A stretch of 64,000 nt of DNA from Irpex lacteus (GCA_001986395.2 MQVO02000005.1:1612001-1676000), one strand, 5' to 3'. Counted from the first letter of the stretch, positions 41,469 through 54,720 are shown. Numbers and translations: made by a program. Notes: generated by a model from the letters alone, not told the origin.

Positions 41469-43952
41469 ATGCCATCTACAACTGCACAGACTCCAAGACG
41501 CAAACAGACGAGAAGGTACACCTCAACCTCCAACTTGCGGAAATGGGGTCCTCGAAGCGGCTCACCATCCACTCAACGGCGGCGAGCCTCGTCTCCTGCA
41601 ACTTCCCCTTTCTCCTTCTCCCCACATGGCGGCAGCGACACCGAAGAGGCTGACCACGACTCTGGCCTGGAGGAAGACGCCTCGTTTGCCACGCTACAGG
41701 GGCCGTCGTTCTCTCGCGCACCGCTTGCATACTCATCCCTCCCACCCTCACCCATCTCTACATACCCGTTTCCGCGACGTTCGCCTACGCCGCCACCGTC
41801 GTCAGATGCGAGGCACCCATCCAAAGAGACTGATACTGCTGATGCTCCACAGTTTTCGCTGTGGGATTACCTGCGGGAGGAACTGCTAGCGACGGACTTT
41901 GACTCTCACCAGGAGCAGAAATGGGAGAGGGTCAGCAACTTTCTTAGTATGCCTCTTGCCATAGAGAAGGTACGTTGTTGTGGCACATAGACTACACACA
42001 TACTAAGTACTTTCTTAGATCACGATGTTCGGCTTCGTACTCTGCCTGGATTCATTCCTGTACACCTTCACCATCCTACCCATACGCTTTACCCTCGCAT
42101 TCGGAAGACTAATCCTTAACACAGTCATCCCCCGCTCCAAACCCCTTCCGCCATCCCAGAAAGCCGACATACTGCGAGCCTTGCTGCTCGTAGCATCCAT
42201 ATTCATCCTCAGTCCTCTCACAGACGCAAGCAAGATATACCACTCCATCCGGGGCCAAGACACAATCAAACTGTATGTCATATTCAACGCGCTCGAAGTA
42301 TGCGACGATTTCACTCCTTATGCTCTCACGTCCTGAACATCACGCTCAACTTGATTATGTCGTAGATTGCGGACCGCCTTTGTGGTGCCATTGGACAAGA
42401 TATCATAGACTGTCTGTTCTCAAGATCGACCCTGGAAGTCATCTCGCATCGAAAACGGCCCACCTCGCACACGTTGCGTCCGCTGTTCTTCTTCATGCTC
42501 GCTCTCATATACACAAGTAGGCCCCAAGTATCCTACTAGTTTTGTATGTATCTAATATCAAATACAGTTGGCCATTCTCTGGTCATGGTGTACCAGATGA
42601 TATCCCTGAACGTCGCAATCAACTCCTACGACCACGCCCTTCTCACGCTCCTCGTCTCTAATCAGTTCGTGGAGATCAAAGGCAGCGTGTTCAAGAAGTT
42701 CGAGAAGGACAACTTGTTCCAGATTACATGTGCAGGTATGAATGCTAATGACAACGGGTCACAGTACTAGTGGGCTGACATCCATTTAGACATCGTGGAG
42801 CGGTTTACACTGGCTCTTATGCTAGTAGTAGTCGCCTTCCGAAACCTCATCGAACTTAGCGGGTCTTCGTTTAACTTTAGCGAGGGATTTACCCTGCCAA
42901 AGAGCTTCGGCTGGTTCTGGGGAAACAGCGTACTCTGGACCGTATCATACGTAAGCACTGGATCCCTCTTGCCGTATTACGAGTGGCTGACATCAGTGCC
43001 TGTAGCCAGTCATAACAGTGATGGTCTCCGAGATGCTCGTAGACTGGCTCAAACACGCCTTCATAACCAAATTCAACCACATCCGCCCCTCCGTCTACGA
43101 ACGCTACACAGACGTCCTGTGCCGTGACCTAGCCAGCGCGAGCGGCGTCAGCCGTCGCGGAGCTCGCAAGGTACGTCCATCTCCCTCCCAACCCACCTTA
43201 CTTCCTAGTCACTCCCCATATTCATAAGCTGAATGCATGCACATAGCACACATACGTAGACCAATCGCCCCTCGTCGCCCGCCGACTCGGCTTCGCCTCC
43301 CTCCCACTAGCCGTCCTCGCCATCCTCATAGGCTCGCAGACGATCAACCTTTTGTTGTCGATGCACACCGAAGACCTCTCGCCGTGGTCGTGGTCGTGGG
43401 ACGTCTCGCAGTTCTCGGAGGATGACTGGATTAATCTGGCCAAGTGGATTGCGCTTGGGACTTTGTTCTGGCTCTGGTAAGCATTCATTATAGTTATCGT
43501 TCATTGGGTCTACGGAATGGAATGCGAGTTGATGGCTGATTTGTTTGTGTTGCATGGTTAGCTTCGTGGGGCTGAAGCTGTTGATGGGCATTCAACTGCT
43601 GAGTTACGCTACGAGACGGCGGGCGGGGATGGAGGGACGCGCGGCGGCTGACGTCGTGAACGACTTTGGTCGCGATCCTATCGGGGAAGGCAAGGAAGAG
43701 CAGGTCAGTCGCTATCCCATTTCTTTCTCCTTTGGCTCGAGAGCTAACGATACGGGGATCGAGCAGAAGTATAATCGCGACCTAAAGACGATCTTGGACA
43801 ACCGGCGGGACGACGCTGAGCCTGTGGCGGAGATCGGTGAGCTTGATCAGGGGAAGAAAGAGAAGGAAAAGGAAAAGGACAAGGGGGATAAGAAGAAGAG
43901 GGTGCCGTTGGAGGATATTACGAGGTATACTATGGTGAAGCGCATTTGGTAG
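41469..43952 (+). CDS. TAPT1/Emp65 family multipass ER membrane protein
   Basis: From ATG 41469 (MPSTTAQTPRRKQTRR) a Ser/Pro-rich cytosolic N-terminus of ~140 residues leads to FSLWDYLREELLATDFD, typical of the family. Next are MFGFVLCLDSFLYTFTILP, LLLVASIFILSPLTDASKI, YHSIRGQDTIKLYVIFNALE, then IADRLCGAIGQDIIDCLF after splicing. Later come MVYQMISLNVAINSYDHAL, LLVSNQFVEIKGSVFKKFEK, and DIVERFTLALMLVVVAFRN. About six to eight membrane helices are visible, ending in a charged Lys/Glu-rich tail. These blocks are diagnostic of the eukaryotic TAPT1 family (yeast Emp65). Emp65 works with the SUN protein Slp1 in folding or quality control of ER proteins. At least six introns are present; the stop is at 43952. 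Confidence 0.9.
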
Positions 43953-44289
43953 GCTGACGTTGAGGTTGAGAGAGAATGCCATTGCGTTACGTGTTTCATT
44001 CTCGTACGGGCTTGTGGTGGGATTTTACCTTGAAGCACTGTGAGTTTTGCGGGACAAGTGGTGCGTGGTACCATGACTTCTTATTAGCCTTTGACTGATA
44101 AAGTGTAGGTAAGGGATACCTTTGGCTGCAACTCATGACACCAAGATGTGCATCTCTATCTGAGACCGCGTCCCATTGTCTCGCTTGTGACTGCTGAAAC
44201 GATCCAAGAAGTCAGTAAAGCATTCATAGCACGACCTCATCCCTTCACGGACGACAACGGATTATCTCCAGTCCATTTCAAGCGCCGTC
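43953..44289. other. 3' flank of the TAPT1-like gene up to repeat copy B
   Basis: No gene was seen. The transition into repeat copy B is gradual, so the boundary is approximate. Confidence 0.4.
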
Positions 44290-47200
44290 AGCTCCATACT
44301 CAAAGAAGGTACTTACTGAGCAAGAGAAGGAGCCATGCCATGAATATTAGTGTCTGAACAGGAGCTAGAAGTCAGTCAGTCGCTTCTATTCCTGTTAAAT
44401 GTTTGCATGGCTGACAAGAACACAACAGATAAATCAGCGAATAGGAACGACGCAACCGTGACCACACCTTATTGGAAGAGGCGTCGAGGCACAAACCCGG
44501 GAGGGGGTGCACCTCGCCCACCGCACGCCCGCCTCTTCCTACCGATCGCTCATGGTAAGTTATACTACTGCACATTACTGCCAACGACCAGTAATCAGCG
44601 TCAACAGACGAGGCGAGAGACATACTTTGATTTGGGAAGAGACGTCGAGGTACAGGATGCACCTCGCCCACCGCCCGCCCGCCTCTTCCCGCCGGTGAGT
44701 GAATGCGCTTCATCCCAAGTGTCGTCCAATACAATCCTACGTTCAGTGCTAAAAACAGACTGGCCGAGGACACACCTTTGTAGGTAGAGACGTCGGAACG
44801 CGAGACACTCCGCCTGCCTCGCCCGTGTCTGGTATATCTGCAAAGGACCGCAAGAACATGAGTAGAGGAGAGTAGTGTCACAATCAACAGCGAACAGGCT
44901 ACTCATCTTGTGGCCCTTGAACGTTTTTGAGGACCTATTGGAATTATGACCATCAGAACAATGAGACAGGCGACTACACCTTCAATGTGAGACATCAACT
45001 GCACTCGCTGCCTTCGATGGAGCTAATATAAAACAGGTTGTCAACGTTAAAACTGGGGAACTGGAAACGTACTTGTATAGGGAGAGACGTCGAAGCGCAA
45101 GCACTTCGCCCACCAACCCGCCCGCCTCTCCCCTGCCTTATATGCCTGGAAAGAACCGCAACGTCATGAATAGAGGAAGGAAGTTATAACATGAACGGCG
45201 CATTGGCTACTCATCTTCAGCTCCTTCAGCGTTTTTGGAGTCCTACGGGAAATGTGACTATCCGAGCGTCTGAGAAGACGAGAGTGGCGACTACACCTTG
45301 TATGTGAGGTACCACCTATGTGCATTGCCTTCGATGGAGCTGATATGAAGCAGGACGTCAACGTTTGTAACAGGGAAGCTGGAGACGTACCTGTATTGGG
45401 AGAGACGTCGAAGTGCAAGCACCTCGCCCACCAACCCGCCCGCCTCTCCCCTGCCTTACATGCCTGGAAAGAACCGCAACGTCATGAGTAGAGGAGGGAA
45501 GTTCTAACATGAACGGCGAATAGGTTACTCATCTTCAGTCCCTTCAACGTTTTTGAAGTCCTACTTGGAACGTGACTATCAGAGCATAGGGGAATATGAG
45601 AGGAGTGACTACACCTTTTATGAGAGAAGATATCGCAAGCCCAGTCTCTATGAGAAAAAGAGGTAAGTAGCATAAGATCACTCACCGGACACCTTCGCAC
45701 CTTCACCACGTCTAATTTCAACAGGATATCAGTACCATACACGCAGAGGCTAATGACACACCTAGTAGAAAGACGTCGAAGTACAGCTTGAATGTACCAC
45801 GCCCGCCCGCCCGACCCGTCTCTCCCCACGGTATAGTCCACCTACACACACCGCAAACGGCAAGATAAGACAGGATGAAAACACGATGGCTCGCCGGCAA
45901 TACGGAACACCTCCGAAACCTCAAATCTAAAAGGCACCTCAATAGCAACCATACTCATCGAGAAGCTGACAACTTACTGATGTAGGGAGGGGCGTCGAAG
46001 TGCAAGCACTCCGCCCACCAACCCTCCCGCCTCTTCCCTGCCTGGTAAACCTAGTAAAGGCCGCAACATCATGAGTAGAAGGGGGCACTCTGTTATTTTA
46101 GAACAAATATGCTACTCATCTTCAGACCCTTCGACGTGTTTGTGGCCCTGCTGGGAACGTGACTATCAGATCTTCGGGGAATATGAGGGGGCGACTACAC
46201 CTTTTATGGAAGAAATCATTGCAAGCAGTCACTTGTGTCTACGGGACAAAGAGGTAAGTAGAACAAGATCACTCACCGAACACTTCCACAACTTCACCAC
46301 ATCTAACTTCAACAGTACGTCAGCACCATACACATAGAGGCTACCGACGCACCTAGCAGAGAGCGACGTCGAAATACAGCTTGAATGTACTCGGCCCACC
46401 CACCCGGCCCGTCTCTCCCCAGTCTAGTACACCTAAACACGAAGAGGACGCGATGGCTCACCGGTAATGCGGAACACCTTCGACGCATCTGTGAGGTACC
46501 TCATTAGTAACAACATGCATCGAGAGGCTGACGCCTTACCTGTGTAAGGAGAAACATCGAAGGACGACATACCACCGCCACCAACGATACACTTGCTCTC
46601 CCTTCCTGGTATACCTGTACAGGACCGAGAAACTATGAACAGAGGTATGGCGCACTCAGATGAGAGATGGTTGAACTACTCATTTTTTCATCTATAGATG
46701 CATGCATGCAGTGGCCTGGACCGCCTGACTGAATGTGACTACCAATACAGTGACGGATGAGAGGGCAGTGACCATACCTTCACCCCAGGACTCAACCTTT
46801 TCGATCCAATGAGGTTGCGTTCTATGATAGAGACAGTCAGACCAGGTGAACCATTCATGACCGCGTACCAAGGTTAGAGTAGGAAAGAAAGGGTGGAGTA
46901 GAAGAAGGGGGAGGTGGTGGAAGGAGAAAGAGAAGTGAGGACGAGAAGGAGAGGGGCGGGCGATTACTTATGCTCTTGGTTGAACGAGGCTGACCTGTCA
47001 TCCCAGACAAGTTCAACATGGCTGACTGTGGTTGACAATGATCGGGCCTCTCTCATTGGCTAAAGTTGCTGCTTCTTAGTGGCCTACGCCACACCAGCCT
47101 AACATTTTGTATGGTACAGACGGCTTTGCTGGGGCTGGCTTACTTGCTCGCTCATGGACCGCGAAAGTAGCTGACACGGCGGCTGGCTCTTACTCCAGTA

Positions 47201-47920
47201 CTCGTGATTCCGACGACCTGGCTGTAGCCTTCGCAAGGAGAACAGTGTGAATGGAGTGTATTCTGCGCACTATTTGCAGTGTCACATCAAAATCGATTCA
47301 ACAGGTACTCTACGTTGACATAGCAGAACAGAAACTTGAACCCAGGTTGAGGCTGATCGCAAGCACATGCCCAGTCTACTTCGCCTATTGGTACGCAGGG
47401 TCTTGTTGCGTTCGAGGTACCCTCCGAGCTATCACAAAAGCCAAGATCAATGTGGGGAGGCAGAGCAGTAACGGACGTGCCTTTGGGTAGAGGGGAGACC
47501 TGCATGTTGTGACAGTGGAAAGTATGAAGAACAAAATCAGCCCTGAGAAACGAGGCGGCGGAGAACATACCACTTTGTACCGAAGGAAAGACGTGGTTGA
47601 AGAAACCCCGTGAGGGGCTCCTTCCCCCACCAGCCCACCCGCCTCTCCCAACCAGACATGTAACATCCACCTGTGAAGCAGGGAAATTAGCATGTTGAGG
47701 TCCGATATTTGAGGTAGATGGTAGTAGACACTCACCTAGGTACAGTGGAGGGAACTCGGTGAGCCGGGAAACCAGGTAGAGAACAATGATAAGAGGAAGA
47801 GAAGTGAGGACAAGAAGGTCAGATAAAGACCAGACACGGACCCAAAGTGGAAGGAAGAAGTTGAACATGGCTGATCTCGATCATCGAGCGACTCGAGCTC
47901 TGATTGGCTGGATTCTCGCG
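44290..47920 (-). repeat. Repeat copy B of the unclassified ~3.4-kb element (inverted relative to copy A)
   Basis: Read on the minus strand from 47920, this block follows copy A in order. It begins with a CCAAT segment and CAGCCATGTTCAACTT, then a second module (AGCCAATGAG, then CAGCCATGTTGAACTT near 47020). The pyrimidine run and the array of G-rich cores come next. Cores, here C-rich on the plus strand, lie near 46358, 45985, 45769, 45399, 45081, 44784, 44634 and 44473. One core stretch of more than 50 bp around 45399-45455 appears identical to its counterpart near 32235-32290. As in copy A, no transposition protein is encoded. The CCAAT ends of both copies face outward and the arrays face the enclosed genes. 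Confidence 0.85.
45081..45460 (-). repeat. Best-preserved ~318-bp tandem unit pair of copy B
   Basis: Two cores start 318 bp apart (45081 and 45399). They show the same order of hairpin arms, pyrimidine-CAG, G-rich core and GACGTCTCTCC as the copy A units, read on the minus strand. Confidence 0.8.
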
Positions 47921-48377
47921 ACTGCGAAGAGACTTGTTAACCAGCCGTTATGTATCTCACAGCGCGGAACAGAGTTACAGGGGGTGTTCCTATCGACTCC
48001 GAAGCATCTTAAAACCAACTGGGATGAATATGTCCGATTAAAATAACATATTCTGGCGCGGGATGAGGTAGAGAAACACTAGGACTCCAACGGGTTAGCT
48101 GACGTTGGTCTACCAATATTCCACGTTTCACCAGTTATATCAACTTGATGACAGTATGAGTTGGTAGTATATGTATACTTCACTACACTGTATATCATAT
48201 TTTATACCACCGTCCATCTGAACTTCTGTGGGAGATACTTCGAAATGCAGGAAGTATTCAACCTGAGGCCGCTGGGTACAGCATCGATCGAATACATGTA
48301 TCCGTATATATATAAATATATAGTAGTAGCCGACTCTATCATTCTATAAGGCTTATCGAAGACATAGTTAGTGATGG
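47921..48377. other. Flank between repeat copy B and the unnamed gene
   Basis: An AT-rich stretch (48160-48340) with many TATA-type runs, with no gene and no target-site duplication recognised at the repeat edge. Confidence 0.4.
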
Positions 48378-49165
48378 TCACGCTGCACGGCAAAGAACGG
48401 GCTGCCAACTTCCTGGTGAGACATGGCGGAGCTCTAACAGGATAAGTCGGTCAAAGGGGACGTTGGGAAGCCACCAATCGCGACTACTTTGGTCGGTCGA
48501 CTGTTTATTGTTCATATCCTAGCACCACTATTCATCAGAAAACATTCCCAAGATAGAAGACCAGAGTATCTAACGCTTACCTCGCGGAATTCCTTGATGA
48601 GTCTTGCGACATGGAACGCCAACAGAGCCTTTGTGATGGGCGGTCTGTCGGTTGTATGTCCGTACACATGCATGTGCTTCATCCACTTGTCATAACCTGG
48701 CCACTAGAGGAATGAAACGCGCAATATAGCCGTAAGCTTCACAGTTTTGAACGCGTCAATCTGACAAACAACCTACACAAACGCGTATAGCTATCTTCAT
48801 GGCTGACTCCGACAGTACGACCGGCTTGGAGCCGTCGGCTAAGCCAGCAAAGTTCGATGCCAAGGCATCCACGAGACGTATACCGAAATGACCACGGTCG
48901 AAAAACTGCACGGGTGGGGCGGATTGAAAAACGGTATCGGTTCGGTAAACTCGTTGTGGAACGACCCATCCTGGAACCGTGATACGACCGGTGTAGTCCA
49001 TGAAAGTGTGAAACTCCTAACATGTCTGAAGTTAGCTGTGTCATGTTTGCCAACGGTATTCAACGAGACAATTACCGCCATGTCAGGAAGAAAGTGCGTA
49101 CGAATGAAGGATGGGAGTATGGGATCCCTCGACCCAACGCCTTTTAAACGTATGGCCTGCCCCAT
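48378..49165 (-). CDS. Unnamed protein, 5' end uncertain
   Basis: Spliced reading on the minus strand is coherent. Exon 49076-49165 (MGQAIRLKGVGSRDPILPSF, ending THFLPDMA) joins an exon with EFHTFMDYTGRITVPGW, VFQSAPPVQFFDRGHFG, IRLVDALASNFAGL and SESAMKIAIR. Next is an exon with WPGYDKWMKHMHVYG, PPITKALLAFHVARL and IKEFRE. The last exon has DWWLPNVPFDRLILLELRHV and SPGSWQPVL, and ends at 48378. All borders have GT and AG and keep phase. I recognise no named domain. The block structure reminds me of hypothetical proteins recurrent in Agaricomycetes, but that is memory, not a search. Further upstream exons up to about 49730 are possible. A truncated or decaying gene beside the repeat is the alternative. 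Confidence 0.5.
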
Positions 49166-50301
49166 TTTCCAGCGACAGTAAGCGTCGGTGCTTAGCGTTG
49201 GAATGGTAGGCACGCTCTTTCCCGTTGCCTGTCTTGTTTACATGTCGTACTTGATCCAAACCACAAAGAGGGCTATGCTCGAGTCGCCATTAGTGCAGAA
49301 CGTATCCAAGATATCGCAGCACTGAGTGTCCCTGGATGATATTCGGGTAGAACAGACCCGAACACAGCGGGAACCAAACAATATTCTCGTGGTAAGGATT
49401 GTTTTGCCCGACCGTTTTGTTTTCCAACGCTGCAAGAAATTGTAAAGTCTGTAGAGATCTTGAGATCCTAATCCCCATGCATAGGGCCTGCCAAAGTTAC
49501 TCACCGCAAATTGAGAAAGAGCTGCCCACAGACAGGCGTAGAGTAGCTGGCTCCTGCTGTTCCACAAGGTAACACAAAATGTAGTATATGTTTTGTCGAT
49601 CCAAACTTCGCCCTTGTTCTAGGGGATTTGACCCAAATGATTGCCATCGCGTTTGACAGACACGTCATGAGGACAAGACTGGAAAAAGGAACCCGTGATC
49701 GTGATTGAAACGACTGAACGACATGCATGATTCGGTGCTATTTAGCTTGCGAGCGGGGGCGTGCACTGGTTAGATTATGGTTTAACGATGAATGCTGACC
49801 TGCGCTGTTAAGCGGGATATTCTGTATCTAGTAGTCTTAGCTTTAGCGGTCATAACGCACGTAATTGGCACGGTAAAAACCTTATTCATTTTATATTGTG
49901 AAACATTGCGCGCGTGCTTCGGGAAAAGGTCAGATCTACCTGCATAGGACCTCAGTACAGTCGTTGTTGTAGTTGAGCGTTGAAGGAGGTACAGAGAGAT
50001 GCACGGTTCCTGATGGAAGTGTTACCCCGTCTAACGCGGATCACTGTTTTCTGGTCGGATCATGAATTCATTGCCGGATAGGGACGTCGGAGTTGAAAGT
50101 ACCGGCAACACCCGGTGGCTGCAAATGCGACTTCACCTTGACTGGCGGTTGCGCTTTGTTCACCGCGGATATAACGACGAGTTTACCACTGCATAGCTCC
50201 TGGGTGTATCTGGTAGGCACTTCTACTCTTTGGTTTTATCAGGATAGACATAAACTAACACCAATTTTCATAGGAGCCCACAGGTCACGACATTGCGAGG
50301 G
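49166..50301. other. Region upstream of MTF1
   Basis: The left part (to about 49730) may hold further 5' exons of the unnamed minus-strand gene: a spliced reading with ALENKTVGQNNPYHENIVW is open but runs into a stop. The right part holds the MTF1 promoter. Confidence 0.35.
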
Positions 50302-51860
50302 ATGTCTGCTGTTCTTGCTTCCTTACAACGCAGATTATCCAAGTTACCCGTGTCAATATCAGCACAATGTATCACACGGAACTACTCAACTCCTCCGTCT
50401 AACCTGGTGTTGCCTCCACACTCGGAATGGCGTTCCGTGTTCAGTCCCATGGGCGTTGCACTACGTGACAGAGTGTCAGTGGCCAACCCTGACACAGCAA
50501 GAATGATAGCAGAGTCGTTCTTGGAAGGAGATAGCATAGCTGCAGGTTCTGACAAAATAGTTATTGAGGCATTTCCTGGTGAGTGTTACTCCAGTAAAGG
50601 CCATGTCCCTCGTTCATTGTGTTAGCTCTCCCTTAGGTCCCGGAGCGCTGTCCAGAGCATTACTCGAACTTGGCCCATCTCGTATACGAAAATTGATTAT
50701 ACTTGAAGATTCAGAGCAGTATCTGCAATATCTATATGTACGTTCTATTCTATCTCTTGTAGAGTCCAGTGATTAATTGCATCGCAGCCTTTGGAGAAAT
50801 TAGACCCACGTGTAAAGGTTATACCTTTGACTGGATATAGCTGGGACACGTATTCGCACCTCGAGGAGAAAGGTATCTTGGACGAGGTTGAAACCGTGCC
50901 TTGGGAGAACGGTGGTACGTCGGTGTACAACTATCCTCACACATCGCTTATATACCTCGACCACAGTTCACCCCCAGTTACACTTCATTACTCACATACC
51001 GCACACCATCATCGGAGAGCAACTTGTCGCTCAGTTTTTCCGCAACATTCCCGACCGTACATGGCTCTTCAAGTATGGCCGTGTGCCTATGAGTTTTATT
51101 ATGGGAAAGTGGATTTGGGATGTGGGTTGCTTTTGTTCCGCCACACATTGATGCCGCTAACTGTATGTCACGATTAGCGAGTAGATGCCCCTCCTGGGTC
51201 AAGCACTGCTCGATGCAAAGTCAGCGTAGTTGCCGAGGCTACAGCTGAAAAGGCTCTTTCCCTCTCGCCGAATAGGCTTCTTCCGTACGATGATCACTTC
51301 CACCCAAGAACACGTACTGCCCAATCGTTCCGTCCTGAGTCGAGGCGTCTAGGACACCCGCTGGTATCAGCGAATGTCATTCCATATGAGAAACAAGTAA
51401 GCGTGTCCGTACTCATAGGCGGTCCAAGTACTCAACATACGTGTGTATTAGATCATCACGTCAGGCCTCCTTGACCAATGGGACTACTGCCTTCGCCGAC
51501 TCTTCGTCCGTAAAAGCACGCCGCTAAAAACTGCCATTTCGTAAGTCTATACTTAGGCATATGCACCTCCCACTGATAAAGCCACACGTATCTTCAGGAC
51601 TCTTGGACCCGGCGCTGAGACGCTCTTGAAGGTTTTGACAGATAAGTCGCTGCCTCCAGAGCAACAAGTGGACATATCGACCCAGGTCAGGAAATTAAAT
51701 GTCTCCGACTGGGCCTTGATTATCCGCGCCTTCCACAACTGGCCATTTGCACCTGAAGTAAGTTATCAGTTCTCCGCAGAGTCCATCACCGAGGCTCATA
51801 TTGTCAATACAGACGCTTTCATTACACGAAGCCTTTACATCCCAGGATAAAGTGCGCTGA
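50302..51860 (+). CDS. MTF1: Mitochondrial transcription factor MTF1/mtTFB (rRNA adenine dimethylase-like fold)
   Basis: It starts at ATG 50302 with a basic, Ser-rich N-terminus (MSAVLASLQRRLSKLPVSIS) that looks like a mitochondrial presequence. Splicing at 50580 restores IVIEAFPGPGALSRALLELG, the S-adenosylmethionine-type glycine loop. LIILEDSEQYLQYLYPLEKL, VIPLTGYSWDTYSHLEE, FRNIPDRTWLFKYGRVPMSF and KVSVVAEATAEKA follow, in the order of yeast Mtf1 (ending near TRTWLF.YGRV and the S.V.EA block). Mtf1 assists the mitochondrial RNA polymerase in promoter opening. Animals also have a methylating paralogue, so an rRNA dimethylase role is the alternative. The last intron (about 51759-51811) leads to a stop at 51858-51860. 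Confidence 0.85.
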
Positions 51861-53970
51861 TGAAGTAGTACCGTCGTTATCCTGATGCTCTCGGTTTATC
51901 TAGGACAATACGATAATTTTGCGAGTAATAATAATACCAGGAGTGCGATTATCCCGAGCATTCTTCATCTGTTTAGGCGCGCAGGCATGATTCCAAGGTG
52001 GGTACTTATCCTCCGCCTCTCGTACTAATGAAACACGCTAGTACAACCTTGTATATGGGACCCGCGACAACGACCCACTCTACGCGCAGCTACTCATTGC
52101 ACCGCAGAAAAGCGGGGACTGCATTTAACCCGACATAGGCCATCCACGCCCGACGGAACCTTATACGGCCTTGTCGCTGTGACATCAAGCTCCTTGGCTC
52201 GCTTGTGACATCGGTACCGACTGCGCGCGGCCCAAGTACATATCCAAGGCAGACTGCGCGTCAGGCGTCCCCGGGACATGATTGTGGCCACGTATACACG
52301 CGCTGTCATCCAAAGACAGAATCGACCATTTCCGGACGCCCGGGGGGGATTCTTCTTGCTCGCTGTTCCACGTGAATCATCGTCGGCGAATATCAATCAC
52401 TGATGGTGACGCTCTTTCCTGTGCGGGGGATGTGGGGAAGGATAATCTGGACAGGATCGCAGTTGCAGCTCGAAGTGCGCATCAGCTATGCGCGGGTCTG
52501 TCGCTGCTGCGTGAGCTGTGCTTATTGCTACGTATGGAGAGGACTGATATATTTGTATCTTGAAGGTCGCTTGTAAGGAACACCCAGGCCAGTCTGGACA
52601 TGAGGAACTTCCTTCCGAGCTACTCGAGTGATCGCAGACCGACGTTGGAAATCAGTCCTCATTCGGAGTGATCCCTCAACAGTTCGCTGTAGTGAGGACT
52701 TGATAGCGTCAGCAATTGGGCATATCTATGAGTTGATATGCCATCTTACGAAGTTGTGCTGGTCGGTCGAGTGGTTACAGACCGATGGTAGGTGCCTCGT
52801 GAATCTGAGAGTGATCTGGCCGATGTTCAAGCATCAATGCGAAGGGGTGACATCAGCTGTAGCGGAGGGCTCCTGCACGGCAGGTACATGACCTGAGAAT
52901 GTAGCACTTGCATTGACATCAGTGCATATGAGATAGATGGTAAGCTGTCGGCAAGTCGGTAGATGCAGGTGCCCGCTACAGAACTCTATGTGGCAGCCAA
53001 TAGAGCGGCGGTTCTTACGTGCCCCTGGGCTCAGACTACCAGAATTAACACGTTTAACGACGAGCGGTTCCAAATATACGCATGCTGTAAAGTCATAGAG
53101 CCAAAGGAGCGCAGAGGACCGCCTCCAAGTACAGTGGCGGCGTTGATGCTCTAACCAAATTGGGACAGGCAGTGGACGTTACGGCCGAAAAAGGCAATAG
53201 TTTGATGGGCGGCGGGCGCTCTCGCGTCGATGGCTGTTCGTAAGGCGCCCGGGTTGTTGTCTGGTTGCTGTCCGCCGCGTCCCTCTCTGATGTCTCCCAC
53301 CGACTGAATATCATTGACCCAACACCGACACAGCGAACGTCACCCGACGGGCGCGTCACGTCGCGTTGCACGGCCTCCCGCCTTCGAGAAAGGAGCCTAG
53401 GACGGTGACCTGTGCTGACCCGCACCACACCTCTCCTAGGATTTGCACTGCCAGCCGAGTCTGACTAGGTACGTTCTTCCGTTCTCTGTCGTGGCGAGTC
53501 ATGGACTGAGTCATTCTATGCATATGCATAGTTGGGACACTGCTGCGGTAGCGACCATACATACCTGGGGTTAGAACCAAACACGAAAACAAATAATCCC
53601 AGGCGTCACACACCCACATATCACGCCTCGCAAAAGATAGATCTGAGGTCTCAGAGGCAGCGGAACCGCGGACTGGCCCTCCCCTTCCCCTCTGACGCTC
53701 GTACGTGTGATCCCCCGGAAGACAACAGTCACTGTCACACACTCGCTGCCGCTCGCCAGCGTGGCTGCGCCCATCACTCCCTTCGATACCCAGTTAACCC
53801 AATATACCATTACAGCAGGAACCATATAACGCATCGCCATGTTATCTCACCGGCATATATACCCGCCGCCTCTCGCCACATTACCTTCCTCCATCCTCCC
53901 GCACTCCGAGCTAGTCTCATATCCACCAAACCACTCTTACTTGCACATACACACAACAGACTCACCAGAC
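51861..53970. other. 2.1-kb intergenic region
   Basis: Only short unrelated frames were seen. No domain, RNA gene or repeat is recognisable. The last few hundred bases hold the DUF6699 gene promoter and a C/T-rich leader. Confidence 0.5.
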
Positions 53971-54720
53971 ATGGCCAAGCGCGTGCACTTCGCTGAGCCG
54001 GCGCGCACTCCGTCGCCGTCCTTTAGCACGTCATCATTCGACTCTCCGGGGCCCAGGACGCCCCCTTCTCTTCCACAACAGTTGCCTCCTCACGTACGTT
54101 ACCTCTTACACCAATGCAGCTCTCCACTAACTAGCTTACAGTCATCACCATACGGCTACGCTAAGCCTTTCCCTCCATCGCCCGCGGGTCTGCAGGTCAA
54201 CCCTCTCCTCGCATCGTCCTCACATGCCGGTGCATCTCAACGACCGTTCGCATGGGACCTTCGCGACCGTCCATCCGACATTGCACCCCAGCCTTCATCA
54301 TATGACGCCGCATACCCCATCCCAGCAGCTTCCCTCGCCTTATCAGCCACCACACCTCCCGCTTACCGCTTGGAGATACGCTGCACGCAACTGCCATGGA
54401 AGTTCACGGTGACTCCCTCGCAACGGTTCAAGAACATCTACGTCACCGTGGGGGATGTCATGGGCGAGCTGTACAACGCCTTGAGGCTGCAGATCTCGCA
54501 GGAGGAGTTTCAAATGGCATGTGGAAGGAACCCAGAATACAGGCAGGTGGTCGAGGCGGCATTTGAGCGTCGGGTTGCCCGGTCGCGGTCGCCCAGAGAG
54601 GAGAGGGCGAAGGGGATCAGGAGGGTCGACCTGCTCGGTGACAGCACTGTCTTCGCCGGATTCGAGGGTGTCGTCGGCGATACGACTACCCTCATGCTCA
54701 ATGTCCGTTCACGGCACTAA
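53971..54720 (+). CDS. DUF6699 domain protein
   Basis: I chose ATG 53971 (MAKRVHFAEPARTPSPSFST) because this VHFAEP.RTPSPS opening is typical of the family. The frame is open further upstream to 53839. An intron at 54094-54141 (48 nt, no in-frame stop) probably joins LPPH to SSPYGYAKPFPPSP; if retained it would add 16 residues. After a Pro/Ser-rich linker the DUF6699 domain shows YRLEIRCTQLPWKFTVTPS, YVTVGDVMGELYNALRL, FERRV and KGIRRVDLLGDSTVFAGFEG. These short basidiomycete proteins have no known function. The product is about 233 residues, and nothing suggests secretion or membrane insertion. Confidence 0.82.
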   Translation: MAKRVHFAEPARTPSPSFSTSSFDSPGPRTPPSLPQQLPPHVRYLLHQCSSPLTSLQSSPYGYAKPFPPSPAGLQVNPLLASSSHAGASQRPFAWDLRDRPSDIAPQPSSYDAAYPIPAASLALSATTPPAYRLEIRCTQLPWKFTVTPSQRFKNIYVTVGDVMGELYNALRLQISQEEFQMACGRNPEYRQVVEAAFERRVARSRSPREERAKGIRRVDLLGDSTVFAGFEGVVGDTTTLMLNVRSRH

